DNA from: Phymatolithon calcareum
Lineage: Eukaryota; Rhodophyta; Florideophyceae; Hapalidiales
Direction of reading: 5' to 3'
Assembly (NCBI GenBank): GCA_977006965.1
Contig: OZ345368.1
Coordinates: 2,542,001-2,606,000 of the forward strand
Length of the DNA: 64,000 bases
Shown one piece after another: positions 53,078 through 63,975 of this stretch. Made by a program: the position numbers and the translations under genes. A model generated the notes under the pieces. It saw only the letters and a list, made by a program, of their open reading frames with translations. It was not told the DNA's origin and did no database searches. Numbering within the stretch: position 1 is the first letter of the stretch; the number at the start of each line of letters is the position of its first letter.

Positions 53078-53422
53078 AAAAGGAGACCAATACTGTTCGA
53101 GAAAAGATAAGGGTGCCTTATAGATGGACAACTTAACAAAACACGAAAGAAACCGTTCGGGTTTAGTACAATTAGGCTGATAGGACAGGATCTACATATG
53201 ACACGCTAACTGCACGCGTTCAGAACCCGGCCCGGTCACTCTTGTGCGAGAAACTCGGCTCCTCGAGCCATTAAATCTTCCGCTCTCGCGCACAGATTCG
53301 ATACATGCTTATATTGCAAACGACAAAGGACCTGACGGAACAATCCGTGCAGGAGCGTCACCACCCGAGCTGATGAACCGCGTGAGGAAGTCAAGCACGG
53401 CGTCAGCCGCCCGGAACCGCTC

Positions 53423-54925
53423 TTACAGGAAGCGCGGCGGGGCTAGGAGCACACCATGTACCGCTCTCGGGTGCACCGCGGCGGTGTACGCCGAGATGAT
53501 GATGCCGTTGACGACAAGATGGCCGTCGATTCTTTGCGGATTATACAATCCTCTGACGGACACGTTCTCAACGGTCACGACCCTCAACATACTGCCATCG
53601 GACAAATGCAACACGTCACCAATACGGACGTTACCGGCAGAAGTGAGCTCGTAATTGACGTAAAGATAATGCGACGTGGTGAGTGTGACGACGCGGCCGG
53701 ACGCAGTGTGAAAGCGTATAAGCTGCGCATGCACATCGGCATTGCGATGAGTGAAGAGGAACACGTCGTAGAAGGAAGGGAAACCGGTGCGCACGCGGTC
53801 CCCGAGGCGGAGAGCGGTCGTCGGGACGGATATACCAGACTCAAGCTCGACTGTCGCGTGGGTCGGGAAACAAACAATACCATTGGAGCCCTTTGTGTTC
53901 CCTATGGAGCCGGAAGTGCGTTGCCAATTTCGTTCGGCGCTGGTGATTCGTCGGTCACCGGTTTCGGAGTGTCTGGAGCGGCAGATGCCGTCGCGACAGG
54001 GCCGGTCGTCTTCGTTGTGGTAGTGGAAGGCGTCGGCGCCTTTGACTGGCAGGGTTCAGGCGCGGGAGCATTGGATGATTGCGGGAAAGGTTTCGCTCCC
54101 CGTGATTGAGACTCTGTGCGAGGAAGCCCTGTGCGCACGATAACATGCCGTTCTTTCCAATGGTGGTATCGGTGTCAAACGTGTGAAGTCGAAAAGGGAT
54201 TGTTCAACTGGTATGAGTAGAATATTATGACTATGTTTTTATGTGCCTCGTGTTGCAACCGGAGATACAAGGTGAGTAGGCTCCTGTGGCAGGAAACGAC
54301 CGCGGGATGAGCTAATGATGAAAATTAATTTCGCACCTGCCGAGCAGCGGAGATGTGCTCAAACCGGGGACCTGACAGGGCATAAGTAGGGGGAAAAAGA
54401 TTGAGCGACGAAGAAAAAGAGGAGAGACCTCGGGGGAGATGTAAAGCTCTTTTTATTGAGGAAGGTCACATCCGGAGTCTGTGGTACGTTCTGCGCGAGC
54501 TCGGTGCCTCTCAAGAGCGTCTGCGATTGCCACTGACTTCTCGGAGGACAAGCTCCTCCGCCGTGACGCTTGGCCTTCAACAATCGGAAAGGACGCAGAG
54601 TTGCTTGAGAGTTGCAGCGATGAGAAGAGGCGCGAGTGTTTATCGGAATGGTAAGCTTGGTGCGAGAGGCGGTATCGACGGAGATGGTGAAGTCGTTCGG
54701 TTCGTTGATGATGAAGAAAAACGAAGAATATTGTCCGGAACCACAGATGCGGACCCCTTCGCCAAAACCGACGAGCATGTTGGTGTTCTTCGATCTCGGA
54801 TTGAAGATCATGGCTTTTTCCGCGTCGTTGTTGCAGAGGCCGGCAGCAGCGAGGGGGAATTTAAGGGTGGCGATATGCAGATCACGACTCTCGCTTCCGA
54901 AAGGAGGCCCATTTTCAGTTTTCAA
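53423..54925 (-). pseudogene. Hint-domain gene, copy C, broken
   Basis: The Hint domain (53,423-53,872) is a single frame of about 149 codons: Cys1 in CFPTHATVELESG, ALRLGDRV, TLTTSHYLYV with the T-x-x-H pair, GDVLHLSDGS and GLYNPQRIDGHLVVNGIIIS. It is the only uninterrupted Hint here. The Pro-rich linker (APAPEPCQSKAPTPS) lies one base out of frame with it. A unique 417-bp insert (54,171-54,587) separates the linker from the N-terminal domain (ATLKFPLAAAGLCNNDAEK). A TAA replaces the Tyr codon of copies A/B right after PPRFL and cuts off about 50 C-terminal residues. Confidence 0.75.
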
Positions 54926-55130
54926 CTGCTGTGGCTCTCGCCTCTGTCAGTACAGTACGGCCACTGTACACTGGTCGTGTTTCCGAGGAAATTAGCACCA
55001 CTTGTACCTTTGCAACGTGGTCTTCAGAAAGCCATGGAGTATTTTTGCAAACAAATTACGCGCACCGTGCGAGCACAACCGACACATACGCAACAGGAGA
55101 CACGTTTGAAGTGCCGTGAGTATCTGTCAA
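54926..55130. promoter_or_regulatory. Conserved leader module 5' of Hint gene C
   Basis: The module contains GCCTCTGTCAGTACAGTACGG, GCCACTGTACAC and GTTTCCGAGGAAATTAGC, as in copies A and B. Conservation across the older C split makes a regulatory role somewhat more likely than for the A/B pair alone. Confidence 0.4.
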
Positions 55131-55214
55131 AACAATTTGAAAAAATTGCTTTTAATCATTCTGCTATAAATTAACTACATTTTTCTCTTCACAATTTGGT
55201 GGATGAATATAAGT

Positions 55215-55478
55215 TCATAGCCTAGGCTGCTCGACACAAAACCCGCTGGACGGACACTCCCTATGCTCTCTGCACGTGCTTACGGTAGTCTCATCCGAGC
55301 GCCTCACTCGACAATAACCTTTCTCAGTCTGCCCCCAGCATTCACCACCGTAGCACAAACGAGAAGCATTTGGCATCTCATGATTTTTCTCCGCCGTAGC
55401 AGGGGCTTGCGGCACAACATATGCGGAAATCAACCCCAACGCAACGAGCGCGAATACTGCAAAAGCGATAATCCTCAT
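55215..55478 (-). CDS. Secreted 6-Cys peptide, copy C
   Basis: An 87-residue precursor with signal MRIIAFAVFALVALGLISA and pro-like VVPQAPATAEKNHEMP. The mature part has C-x4-C-x8-C-x12-C-x5-C-x5-C. Most non-Cys positions after the pro region differ from A and B, while the leader is about 80% the same. The end CREHRECPSSGFC resembles CLSNNECPISMFC in the large Cys-rich protein. It lies 5' of Hint gene C on the same strand, as in the other two cassettes. Confidence 0.75.
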   Translation of the reverse strand: MRIIAFAVFALVALGLISAYVVPQAPATAEKNHEMPNASRLCYGGECWGQTEKGYCRVRRSDETTVSTCREHRECPSSGFCVEQPRL

Positions 55479-55607
55479 GGCACAACGTTGCGCACAGCGC
55501 AAGACAGAGGTTTTTCCGACTGACTTCGAAATGTGACTCACTTTCTTTCAGCTGCAAGGCTCTTCACGATGCCTGATTTCACTCCCAGAACTACTTCCTT
55601 TTGTCCC

Positions 55608-55615
55608 GTTTTATA
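55608..55615 (-). promoter_or_regulatory. TATA box of peptide gene C
   Basis: TATAAAAC lies about 130 bp before the MRII start and is followed by GGGACAAAAGG, the same as at 4684-4691. Confidence 0.55.
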
Positions 55616-56986
55616 CTGCTCGAGAGTTCCCCAACAGCAATGCAAATGACACATGAGCGCAATCGAATCATAATGAAATCAAGCAGCGTTGAATTGTATT
55701 GTACTGTATTCTATATCTCCCCGAGTGCTTAGAAGCGGCTCGAGGGTGTAAGTTATCTCCATTATATTGCTCCCTGTTCTTCAATTCTGAGCTGCGCTTG
55801 CTAGACGCATACGGAAAAGGAGCAACCGTCTGCTCGGCTCCAACATCTCGGTCTCATGTCGACCACAAGCGTGGGCCTACACCTTCACCCTGAAGATTGA
55901 GCTCTTCTTCCGAAACGGCCGTTTTTTATTCAGTACAAATCTTACTTCGTACAGTATAGAGCCATCCGTATCATACCAAATATGCATCGTGGCAGCAGTG
56001 GTCTTACGTTATGTTGTAACCTGAGCGTCCACATTCATCGACAAACATCTCCAATTTCGACTTGATGTTAAACAAGTTCAATTCATCTGGGGCTCGTTCT
56101 GTGTCAGTCATTTCCTGGTTATTGAAAAAGTCTTGCTCAACATGTCTTCCAGTGAGGACATATGCTGTGGAACCTTGTCTCCGAACATGAGGTCGAGATG
56201 TGTTTTAATTAGCGGGGGGAGTCCTCCCATATGCCCACTTGAGAGCTTGCAGTCGGTGCCGTAACCTTGGTAGTCAAAGAAACGAAACGGTGGCTGCGAC
56301 TTCGAATGAACGATGCAATCTGCCGAAAAGGAGAAAAGAAATAAACCTGGTTCAATTTCTGTGGCTCAAGATATCGGGATTCCTCCCTCGCAATAGCATC
56401 GTACGGGCGTAAAGTTTATTGGACCTCGGGTCGATCTCGGAACTCATGCTCTCACGTCTTTCATTGCTCAACGCTGTGGAACCACACAGTCCACACCACA
56501 ATCTTAAAAAAGCAACTTCGGCACAGGTTTTCCTACTGAATGCCCACCCTGCAGTTCACATCTGCCTCGTGGCAACCCCGCAGATTTGATATTTCCTGCA
56601 CCCTTACTGATCAGAAAGATTGCGCGGTTGATTTTTCTGCTTCTTCCCGATCTGGCCATTTGCACGACTCAACCAATTGTTGCCAGGTGGTTGTGGTGAG
56701 CGCTTCTCTCATTGGTCAAAGGACGCTATGCCAATATATATATGATCGATGCCAATATTGGCGTAGTTGAATTCAACTCGCCAATTACAGAGTGAGAATA
56801 TCCTCGCCAAAAACTGCCATCCACCATCAATGTCAGTACCGCCAATCGCGGAAGGACCAGCTAACAGTTGTACCACGCGAAATTGTGCGTGTCGTTCAAG
56901 CGGCCATTTCCACTTATATGGAAAAAGAAGAAAAGTAGATTTTTATTTTTAACTTCTAAAAAAGATACCAAGAAGGTAACTTTCTA
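55616..56986. repeat. Diverged copy of the 7.9-9.85 kb repeat
   Basis: This stretch follows A/B closely from the peptide promoter to CCAAGAAGGTAACTTTCTA. It lacks the palindrome right arm and several internal stretches. LINE frames seen in A/B are not open here. It ends exactly at the left LTR of Gypsy 3. Confidence 0.7.
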
Positions 56987-57272
56987 TTGCTCGGATGAGC
57001 GAATGCGTGCTCCACCTTGATGGTGCATGTGTGCTGAGAATTTTGGAGGACACTGCCTTCCTGTGTTTTGTTGCAATAGGGGTCGGTATTATACCTCTTT
57101 CGGATCTCCTACTGCTTGCCAAAATGAGTAGGTTAGGACTTGTAACTAAAACAAGATTTCGTGTGTTTCCCTATACGGCACACGAAATGGGGGATACAAG
57201 TGTCGGTTGCTAAACGCAATCCGCCACTACATCCATGCCGGGACCCAGTGCCATCGAATGTATTGGGATGCA
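56987..57272 (-). repeat. 3' LTR of Gypsy 3
   Basis: The sequence runs from TTGCTCGGATGAGCG to TTGGGATGCA on the plus strand. The adjacent internal sequence on the minus strand is a purine-rich tract GAAAGAGGGGAATTT, the expected plus-strand primer. The last codons of the chromodomain frame run into it. Confidence 0.8.
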
Positions 57273-58229
57273 AAATTCCCCTCTTTCAAAGACGAGATCT
57301 AAGATGCTTTTTGCAGCGTCTGCTAAGTCTTGGTCAAGAAACGTGTCCAGAAATTTGTACATCATTTGCGGAATATCTTCTTGAATAATCTCGAAAGGCT
57401 CCCATCCAGGCTCTTTATGATCGAATCCTTTCCACTGCGTTTTGACCTCAAACATGCTAGAAATGGGACTGCGACGCAAATCGAGTAGAGCACGAACAGT
57501 ATTGAAAACTGGCTCATTATGAGCCACCGTATCTAAGAGCTCTTCAGTAATGTCGAGCGCAGAGTCAGAATAAAACTTAAGCCTATTCCCATGAATTAGG
57601 CTGCGCTTCTGAGTGATCAAGTTTTCAAACTCAAACACGTGGCTCGATACAGCTCGTGTCACTCTGTAAGGGCCAATTCACTTAACCTGAAGCTTGTGTC
57701 CTGACTTAGGTAGCCGCTTTGCAATCAGTACAAAGTCACCCACATGAAAATTAATTGACCTGACATGTGTCTTGTTATTATGCCTTTTCACAGCAGCTTC
57801 ACGTTCTCGAGTGCGAGAGATAGCGACATCACGATGCATATTATTAAGAGTGGCCATTAGCTTATCCACATTGATCAGCTTCCGGGTCCTGGCGTCATTA
57901 ATCGTTTCCATTCTTTCTGGATCATCTGGGGGTGGCATTGTTCGAAGCGGGTTATCGGGAGGCAATCCTGTAAATACAGTAACGGGTGTGCGGCCATTAA
58001 ATGAAGGACGAGGTGCATGGTTCAGAGTGCTCTGTATTAATATCACGACATGCGGCCAATCCTTTTATCCCATGCGAAACTCGGATAGCAATGCGCGAGC
58101 TGCGCGTAATACCTCACGACATACTGAATCGACAGTCCCGTTGCTCTGTGGGCAGTATGTTGTCGTCAAATGGTGGTGTGCATGTAACTGAAGATTCAGT
58201 TTTGACATTACAATGTTTTTGAAGTGAAA
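57210..58229 (-). pseudogene. Gypsy 3 integrase end and chromodomain
   Basis: YCPQSNGTVDSVCREVLRAA is the third integrase block, with Asp in place of the usual Glu after N-G-T-V. VILIQSTLNHAPRPSFNGRT and FHVGDFVLIAKRLPKSGHKL follow. After a stop, 57,210-57,662 holds MFEVKTQWKGFDHKEPGWEP and IIQEDIPQMMYKFLDTF, a chromodomain-like module. The frame ends inside the LTR. Confidence 0.75.
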
Positions 58230-59253
58230 TCAACGATCAGAAGTCCATGTCAGGCAGACCCCGAAAGATGAAAAGCATCTCGTTAAAACATCCACCGTCA
58301 CTTCAGATTCGGCGGACTCACAGGGCTCCAGCCAAATGAAAGATGATGCATCATCGTTTAGAATAAGTATGTACATGTGCTTCGTATTGCTGGGCTCCAT
58401 GTACAGAAAGTCAAAATGGAGCAACTCATTGGGCCTGTCTCCATGCATAGTGTGGCCCATTGGGCGAGGAATGCGCTGCCCAGTTTTTTTGCTTGTGCAA
58501 TGTAAGCAAGAACTGCAAAAAAGCGTCAATGTCGCTTTGCATGTTTGCCCAGTAGCAATGTTCTGCAATTGCATTCTCAGTTGTATTGGCTCCTCTGTGC
58601 CCCGCTCGGCCACAGTGACCGATAATACAAATTCGAAGTTTCAATTCTAAGGCCTCGGAAGGCACCCAGATAGCATTCTTTTCGTTAACGAGCAAACCCT
58701 GTGAGTTACGTGCCTTTGGAAGAACATCCGATCCATTCTTCGCATATTTCTTCTGCATTGATTTTATGGCAGAGATAGATGGCCAATGAAAATCCGGATC
58801 CAGATCGTGTGCGATCGGAGCCAAGAGAAGTGAAGATAATCGAAGTGAAGGCTGTGGCTCTGAGTCAGAGGCTCCCCAACGAGATAGTAGATCTGCCCAT
58901 ACGTTGTCTTCCGCTGAGATATGGTTAACGGTGTAGCGGAAGTTGGCCAATTTTAGTGCCCAGCGCTCGATCTTATTCATTGTGTGTTTGGCCATACGAG
59001 GGTTCACCGATAGCTGACTGTATAGGTATACAAGGTTCTTGTGATCTGTGAATATGTGAAAGCCTTCTAGGCGAAGAAGCAGATTGTCTAGTCTGGTCGC
59101 AGACTCGACAATTGCGAAAGCTTCCTTCTCAGGCGTCGACCATCTCGAGCTTGACCCCTTGAACGATCCGGAGAGAAATGTTAAGGGATCATGATGCTAT
59201 TCAGAGAAGAGCAAGTCCAGCTCAAGTTGTGGTACCTGCGTGAGCACACCAGA
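58230..59253 (-). pseudogene. Gypsy 3 RNase H and integrase N-terminal half
   Basis: After the TGA, SGVLTQVP and (past a TAG) HHDPLTFLSGSFKG and FHIFTDHKNLVYLYSQ form the rest of RNase H. NPRMAKHTMNKIERWALKLA and AEDNVWADLLSRWG follow. Integrase then shows a zinc-binding region (HCGRAGHRGANTT, LHCTSKKTGQ) and LLHFDFLYMEPSN and CLTWTSDR, two of the catalytic Asp residues. Confidence 0.8.
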
Positions 59254-60675
59254 TCAATGCGTGTCTGATGCGTCAGTAAAGAGACAGAGTACTTTCTCTG
59301 GATTATGATGCACAAGTTTTGCAGCGTTGTGCAAGGCATTCTTCAGGCTATGAAATGAACTGTTCTGCTCAGGTCCCGATAGCTCTTGGTCGAGAGTAAT
59401 TTTAGAAACTGCTTGTTTGGTGCGCCGTCCTGATCGGGCATACACATTCTCCAAGGCTTCTGCCAGCGATTGTGTCAGCTTATTATACACTGGAATTGCA
59501 GCACGCATCCAGTTTGCAGTGCACAGCATTCGTTGTAGCTGAACTCCTGCTTCGGGTGGCTTCATTGACAGCAAGGCGCTCAAGCGAGCTGGGTCCATGC
59601 GTATACCATTCTGACTGATTAAACGGCCACACCACTTGACAGTCTTCAAGAAAATCTGTGTTTTCTTGACATGAATTTTGAAACCATATTGACGGTATAA
59701 GGCGAAAAATTCGCCAAGCCCTTGGAACAAGTGTTGTTCTGTGTGGCTGTGAAATAAAATGTCGTCTATGTACTGTAAGATCATTTCACGCAGGGAGTTA
59801 CACGCAGTCTGAATTGTGCTATGGAAAAACGCCGCTGCGTTCGTTTGGCCTTGTATCACTCTCGTCGGGATGAATACACCATCAAGTGTAATGAAACTTT
59901 GGCACTCCTGAGAGTTCTCTGCCAGGGGGAGCTGCCAATAACCTTGGCATAAGTCAATAGTTGCAAAACAGGTACTACCTGTAATCTGAGACAGGCTGGC
60001 TTCCACATTGGGCATGGGCCACGCAATCTGTTCCGTCTGATAGCTGACTGGACAAAGGTCAACTGTAAAGCGAAACTTTTCGGTTCCTGGTTTTAGAACA
60101 ATAAGCGGAGCACACGCCCATCGACTGTTGTTGTTCCGCTTGATTAAGCCAAGATCCAGGAGCTCATCGACTTTTTCCCTCAATATTTTTGCTTGAGGGG
60201 GAGAATAGCGCCTTAGTTTAACACGAACCGGCTGTGCATTCTCTTTCAAAAGGATTTCCATAGGCCGAACATTTGCAGGAGGGTCACTTCCAATCTTAGA
60301 CCTGAATATATTCTTGTATTCGAGGACCAGTTTCTTGTATTTAGATACCATCTCAGACGAAAGGCCTTGGGATTTCGCCTCTTCCACCATTTTCATCAAG
60401 TAGGATAATGTTTCTTGCCCCTCATCAGCTCCTGGGGCCATCTCTAAGTTGTCATAATGCGGATCATCATCCCTCACCTCCCCAAAGAAGCAAGCAGCCG
60501 ACGTCTCAACAGTTTCGATATCATTTTCGATTCCCGGTGCTGCACGTGCTTCAGTAGTTTCATCATCGTCAAAGGGCATCGTGTGCTCACGCTGAGGTTC
60601 TTTGCAAAGTAACATTTTTGCTAAGTTTCCAGGTTTGGCATTCTGGGCAATTTCTCTATCCGGGTTGAAGCCCAC
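59254..60675 (-). pseudogene. Gypsy 3 reverse transcriptase
   Basis: The 473-codon frame has an acidic N-terminal extension, then LRRYSPPQAKILREKVDELL, CFATIDLCQGYWQLPLAENS (first Asp), TRVIQGQTNAAAFFHSTIQ and the catalytic LQYIDDILFHSH. The usual VDYR motif is VDLCPV. RNase H begins at LCLFTDASDTH, where a TGA (59,251) replaces an expected Trp. Confidence 0.85.
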
Positions 60676-61044
60676 GCCAGAAAATCAGCGTTGTGAAAAT
60701 TGTCACGTACTGACTCGAGATGCTTGTCCAAGTTAAAACCCAGACATTGAAGAAGAGGTTGTGATAGAAGTACCTCGTCCATTTTTTCCTCACATATGAG
60801 GTATTCAACGTTTCGAAAACGAAGAGGGCATGTGGAAAGCATCACTGTTCTAGAGATGCGGGCTTTCTTCGTTGCCAAAACTGCATGGCGCTCCGAGCCC
60901 AGTTGTCCCATCCATCGCCAGGCGCATTGCGACAGGCTCTTGGAGAGGTAGAACGTTGATGTACACTCCAGCCTCGGCACACAAGTCCAGATATTCTATA
61001 CTTAGCGCAGAATGGTCTGCACCATAATCTCCGTTAATAACCAC
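60621..61044 (-). pseudogene. Gypsy 3 aspartic protease region
   Basis: VINGDYGADHSALSIEYLDL at 61,041 is a retropepsin-like D-x-G-A-D core, with Tyr where Ser/Thr is usual. A frame change near 60,900 leads into PLRFRNVEYLICEEKMDEVL and QCLGFNLDKHLESV, the flap and C-terminal part. Confidence 0.6.
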
Positions 61045-61550
61045 GTCCAGTTTGTCTGCGAGTTTCCTATGAAAACGACCAGAACCTGAGACGATATCTT
61101 GAGGCTTTTTGATCGCCTTGATACTACCTTTAGGCTTCTGAGAGGCTCCTTGACGAGTAGATTGATTAGGCTTAACACCTGTGGCTTTCCCAAACCCTGA
61201 ACCAGGCCAATCTTTTGTTGGGAGACTCGCACCATTCTTTGTTGCAGTCGACAGTGTGGGTGATCCACTGAGATTTCGTGCTCAGGGAGACCAAGCTGGC
61301 TTACTTGTATGTCGCGGAGTTGTAGGTGGAGGACGCGTGTTTGGCGCACTTTCCACAAAAGTTTTTTCTTTTTTCGAGGAAGGTTGTTTTTCATCCTCGA
61401 TTGCATAAAAAGCCTCGCAAATTACAGCCTGTTCTCGCAAAAACCTGTAAAAGCCATACCAATCCTTGCGAAGTTTGAACTGTCCCAACTTGAGATCTCT
61501 TTCAATCTTTTTCTTGAGAACAGCCGGCTTCAGGAGTACGCAGATGTGCT

Positions 61551-62042
61551 CTATTCCAGTTTCGAATTAGTCTTGATAAAACCGTCCCATTTCTTTGAGC
61601 GAAGGAAAGTTTCGTAGTCCGTGAACAGGCGCATAATTCGAAGCTCTGGGTCAGTTTCAGCAGCACAAATTCGTACTAACTTTCTAACCACTAAGTCCAA
61701 TTCTTCGAGAGATATGGTTTCCAGCCTGACACCTTGTTTGCCATTTAGCCATTCCACCAAGTCCCTTTCTTGCAATTGTTCGATAGCCTTGACGTTCTCA
61801 CCGAACTCCTTGAAATTTATCAAGGATGTTAACAGGTCATGGTCAATTGACGCTTTGACGTTGATAGGAGAGACGTTTGCACCGCTTGATGCGTTTGCGT
61901 CCTTTAGACGCAGCAAATAGAGTTCACGTTCCTTGAGGAAGATGTGGATATACTTCTGCCCCAGAGGCCTCAGCTCCGGATGTGAGACTGGGGTGAACAT
62001 TAGTTGACCTCCCTTGGAGCCATCCCCATTGCTATGGGACAT
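61551..62042 (-). CDS. Gypsy 3 gag
   Basis: The 163-codon frame starts MSHSNGDGSKGGQLMFTPV directly inside the 5' LTR. It contains YIHIFLKERELYLLRLKD and DLVEWLNGKQGVRLETISL, then ends at KTNSKLE. Downstream frames (61,282-61,488; 61,002-61,406) carry the rest of gag out of phase. Assignment is by position plus a weak gag-like pattern. Confidence 0.6.
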   Translation of the reverse strand: MSHSNGDGSKGGQLMFTPVSHPELRPLGQKYIHIFLKERELYLLRLKDANASSGANVSPINVKASIDHDLLTSLINFKEFGENVKAIEQLQERDLVEWLNGKQGVRLETISLEELDLVVRKLVRICAAETDPELRIMRLFTDYETFLRSKKWDGFIKTNSKLE

Positions 62043-62099
62043 GGTTAGTGGCCTCCATCTCGATTCGAAAAAAGTTCCGTAGGTGCTTATTGATCAATA

Positions 62100-62386
62100 T
62101 TGCTCCGATGAGCGAATGCGTGCTCCACCTTGATGGTGCATGTGTGTTGAGAATTTTGGAGGACACTGCCTTCCTGTGTTTTATTGCAATAGGGGTCGGT
62201 ATTATACCTCTTTCGGATCTCCTACTGCTTGCCAAAATGAGTAGGTTAGGACTCGTAAGTAAAACAAGATTTCGCTTGTTTCCCTATACGGCACACGAAA
62301 TGGGGGATACAAGTGTCCGTTGCTAAACGCAATCCGCCACTACATCGATGCCGGGACCCAATGCCATCGAAAGGCATTGAGGTGCA
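62100..62386 (-). repeat. 5' LTR of Gypsy 3
   Basis: The sequence runs from TTGCTCCGATGAGCG to GAGGTGCA on the plus strand. About 14 differences separate it from the other LTR. No clear tRNA primer-binding site was found next to it. Confidence 0.8.
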
Positions 62387-62396
62387 ACACCTTCTA

Positions 62397-63500
62397 GTCG
62401 ACAGCAAGCAGCAATTTCGATCGCAGAAACTTTCTAACAGGAAGAACTCACGATTTCGACAATGGCTAGGCCAACCCTATCCAACGTCACAAAGCACTTT
62501 ACTCCTTCCATTTTTGAATGAATTTGTTAAGCCTACATGTAGTGCATCAGAAATTTTCATTGAACGCTTGTCGAATTACTTTTACTAACGATGCTCTATA
62601 GTTAGTGCAGGTCCTGTCCTGTAATGCTCGCACTCGCGCGCGGCACAGGATCCCTTCTGTTGCTGCGAAGGGACCCGTCCCGAAAGGGGCGAACCGGAGG
62701 CAGAGAAGGCACTAGGGAAGCTATGAGTTTCTCTATCAACCAGCGGCGAGAACCGAAGGAGGTCTTGTAATTGCCCCAGACAAGAGCTTCGTGCAGCATA
62801 TCAAAAAGGCAGAAAGTGTTACACGCACAACGGAAGAAGATGTCGAAGCTATGGATTTTAAATTCAAGTGTGCTGCTTGCGAAAGAAAATTTCCCTACGC
62901 GACCTCCCTGGCAACACGCCGCCGCTTGCACTGCAAGAGGCAATGTCCTCTAGTGGGCGCCGAGATCGCTATCCTCAAGCTGGACGACCTCGGCCGGCTG
63001 GACTAACACATAAACACCGCATTTGTGCGCAAACTAGATGCAACGAAAAATGTAATCGCAAGAACGCAGAAGAACGCAAAAGAAGAATGGGATGCATGTC
63101 TTCCTCCTAAAGCCGCTGGACGGGAGGGCCGGTTCCCTCCTCAGCTCATCAAGAACGAGCTTCCACAGTTTCTCACCCTCAACAAAGCAAAGAACATGCT
63201 TCTTTACATGGACTGGTTTTTCCACCGCTTCCCATGCCCCTGACAAGAGCAAGCAAGAACCGAAGATTCCGAAATCCATGACTCTGTCGCAGATATTTCA
63301 AACATAATGCCCAAGCAACGACTTTCCGATATTCAAAAAGAAATGCAGGAAATGGCAATTGATACAGCTGTGCAAACAAAATGTCGGAAGTGAATTACTT
63401 AATTGAAAACACAAAGCGAAGGGTTGTGGGACAACGAAAAGTCTCTCAGGTGCAATGATATCTGACAAAGGGAGCTTCAATTAAACAAAAATCCAATCCA
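62397..63500 (+). repeat. C2H2-finger repeat family, longest copy
   Basis: The copy runs from GTCGACAGCAAGCAGCAATT to the tail TTCAATTAAACAAAAATCCAATCC. Two frames are visible. 62,791-63,006 has a finger KFKCAACERKFPYATSLATR then RRLHC. 63,025-63,243 has NAKEEWDACLPPKAAGREGR and LIKNELPQFLTLNKAK. A stop divides them. Shorter copies lie at 6.96, 9.8, 26.5 and 34.9 kb. The 293-bp copy with target duplication shows the family is mobilised by retroposition. Confidence 0.5.
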
Positions 63501-63723
63501 TACACTTTTCGTAACAGCCAGAATTATTTACCAATAAGTTATTGGCAACAACCCAAATTGAGCGATGACATCCCATTGAGTGCCCTAATATGAGCTCTGG
63601 CTTTACAGAGACACACCGCGATGTAAAAAAGAGGAATGAACACAGCAGAATTACTCGAGCGCTATCTGGAGGAGAAATAAGAATCAGTGAAATACTGAAT
63701 GCATAGTTAGTGGAGAGGATTGA

Positions 63724-63975
63724 GAAGAAGAAGAAAGGTAGATTTTTTTAGAAGTTACCAACGCATCTGTTGACGCTTGGGGCAACTTTCCTAGTGCCAA
63801 GAGGTTTTGGCTGGATTCTGTCTATGGAAGAGTTTCTTTTCTTGCTGGTGTAACACGATTCAGTGGACTACAGAAACACACCTCTGGTCTTCTTCGACCT
63901 CGAGGGGGAAAAATACTCCTCTGTCCTGTGGCACGCTGTGATTCAGGTTGCGGGCAGTCTGTAGACACGCAATGA
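63724..63975 (-). mobile_element. LINE 3' untranslated end, 5'-truncated
   Basis: AGAAGAAGAAAGGTAGATTT through GTGGCACGCTGTGATTC is the reverse complement of the 3' end at 32,345-32,590. No coding sequence is left. It lies directly after a repeat matching 1310-1480 (63,500-63,723). Confidence 0.75.

Larger units (their letters stand above)
56987..62391 (-). mobile_element. Ty3/Gypsy chromovirus 3 with both LTRs
   Basis: Two direct repeats of 286-287 bp, about 95% identical by eye, bracket gag, protease, RT, RNase H, integrase and a chromodomain-like end on the minus strand. TTCTA at 56,982-56,986 and 62,392-62,396 is the probable 5-bp target duplication. The undisturbed site is seen at 9,846 (AACTTTCTAATCGACAG). 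Several nonsense codons make it inactive. Confidence 0.88.

Noticed and set aside
54171-54587. Intron in Hint gene C
   Set aside because: The 417-bp block lacks GT...AG borders on the gene strand and is absent from A and B without loss of flanking codons. It is treated as an insertion.
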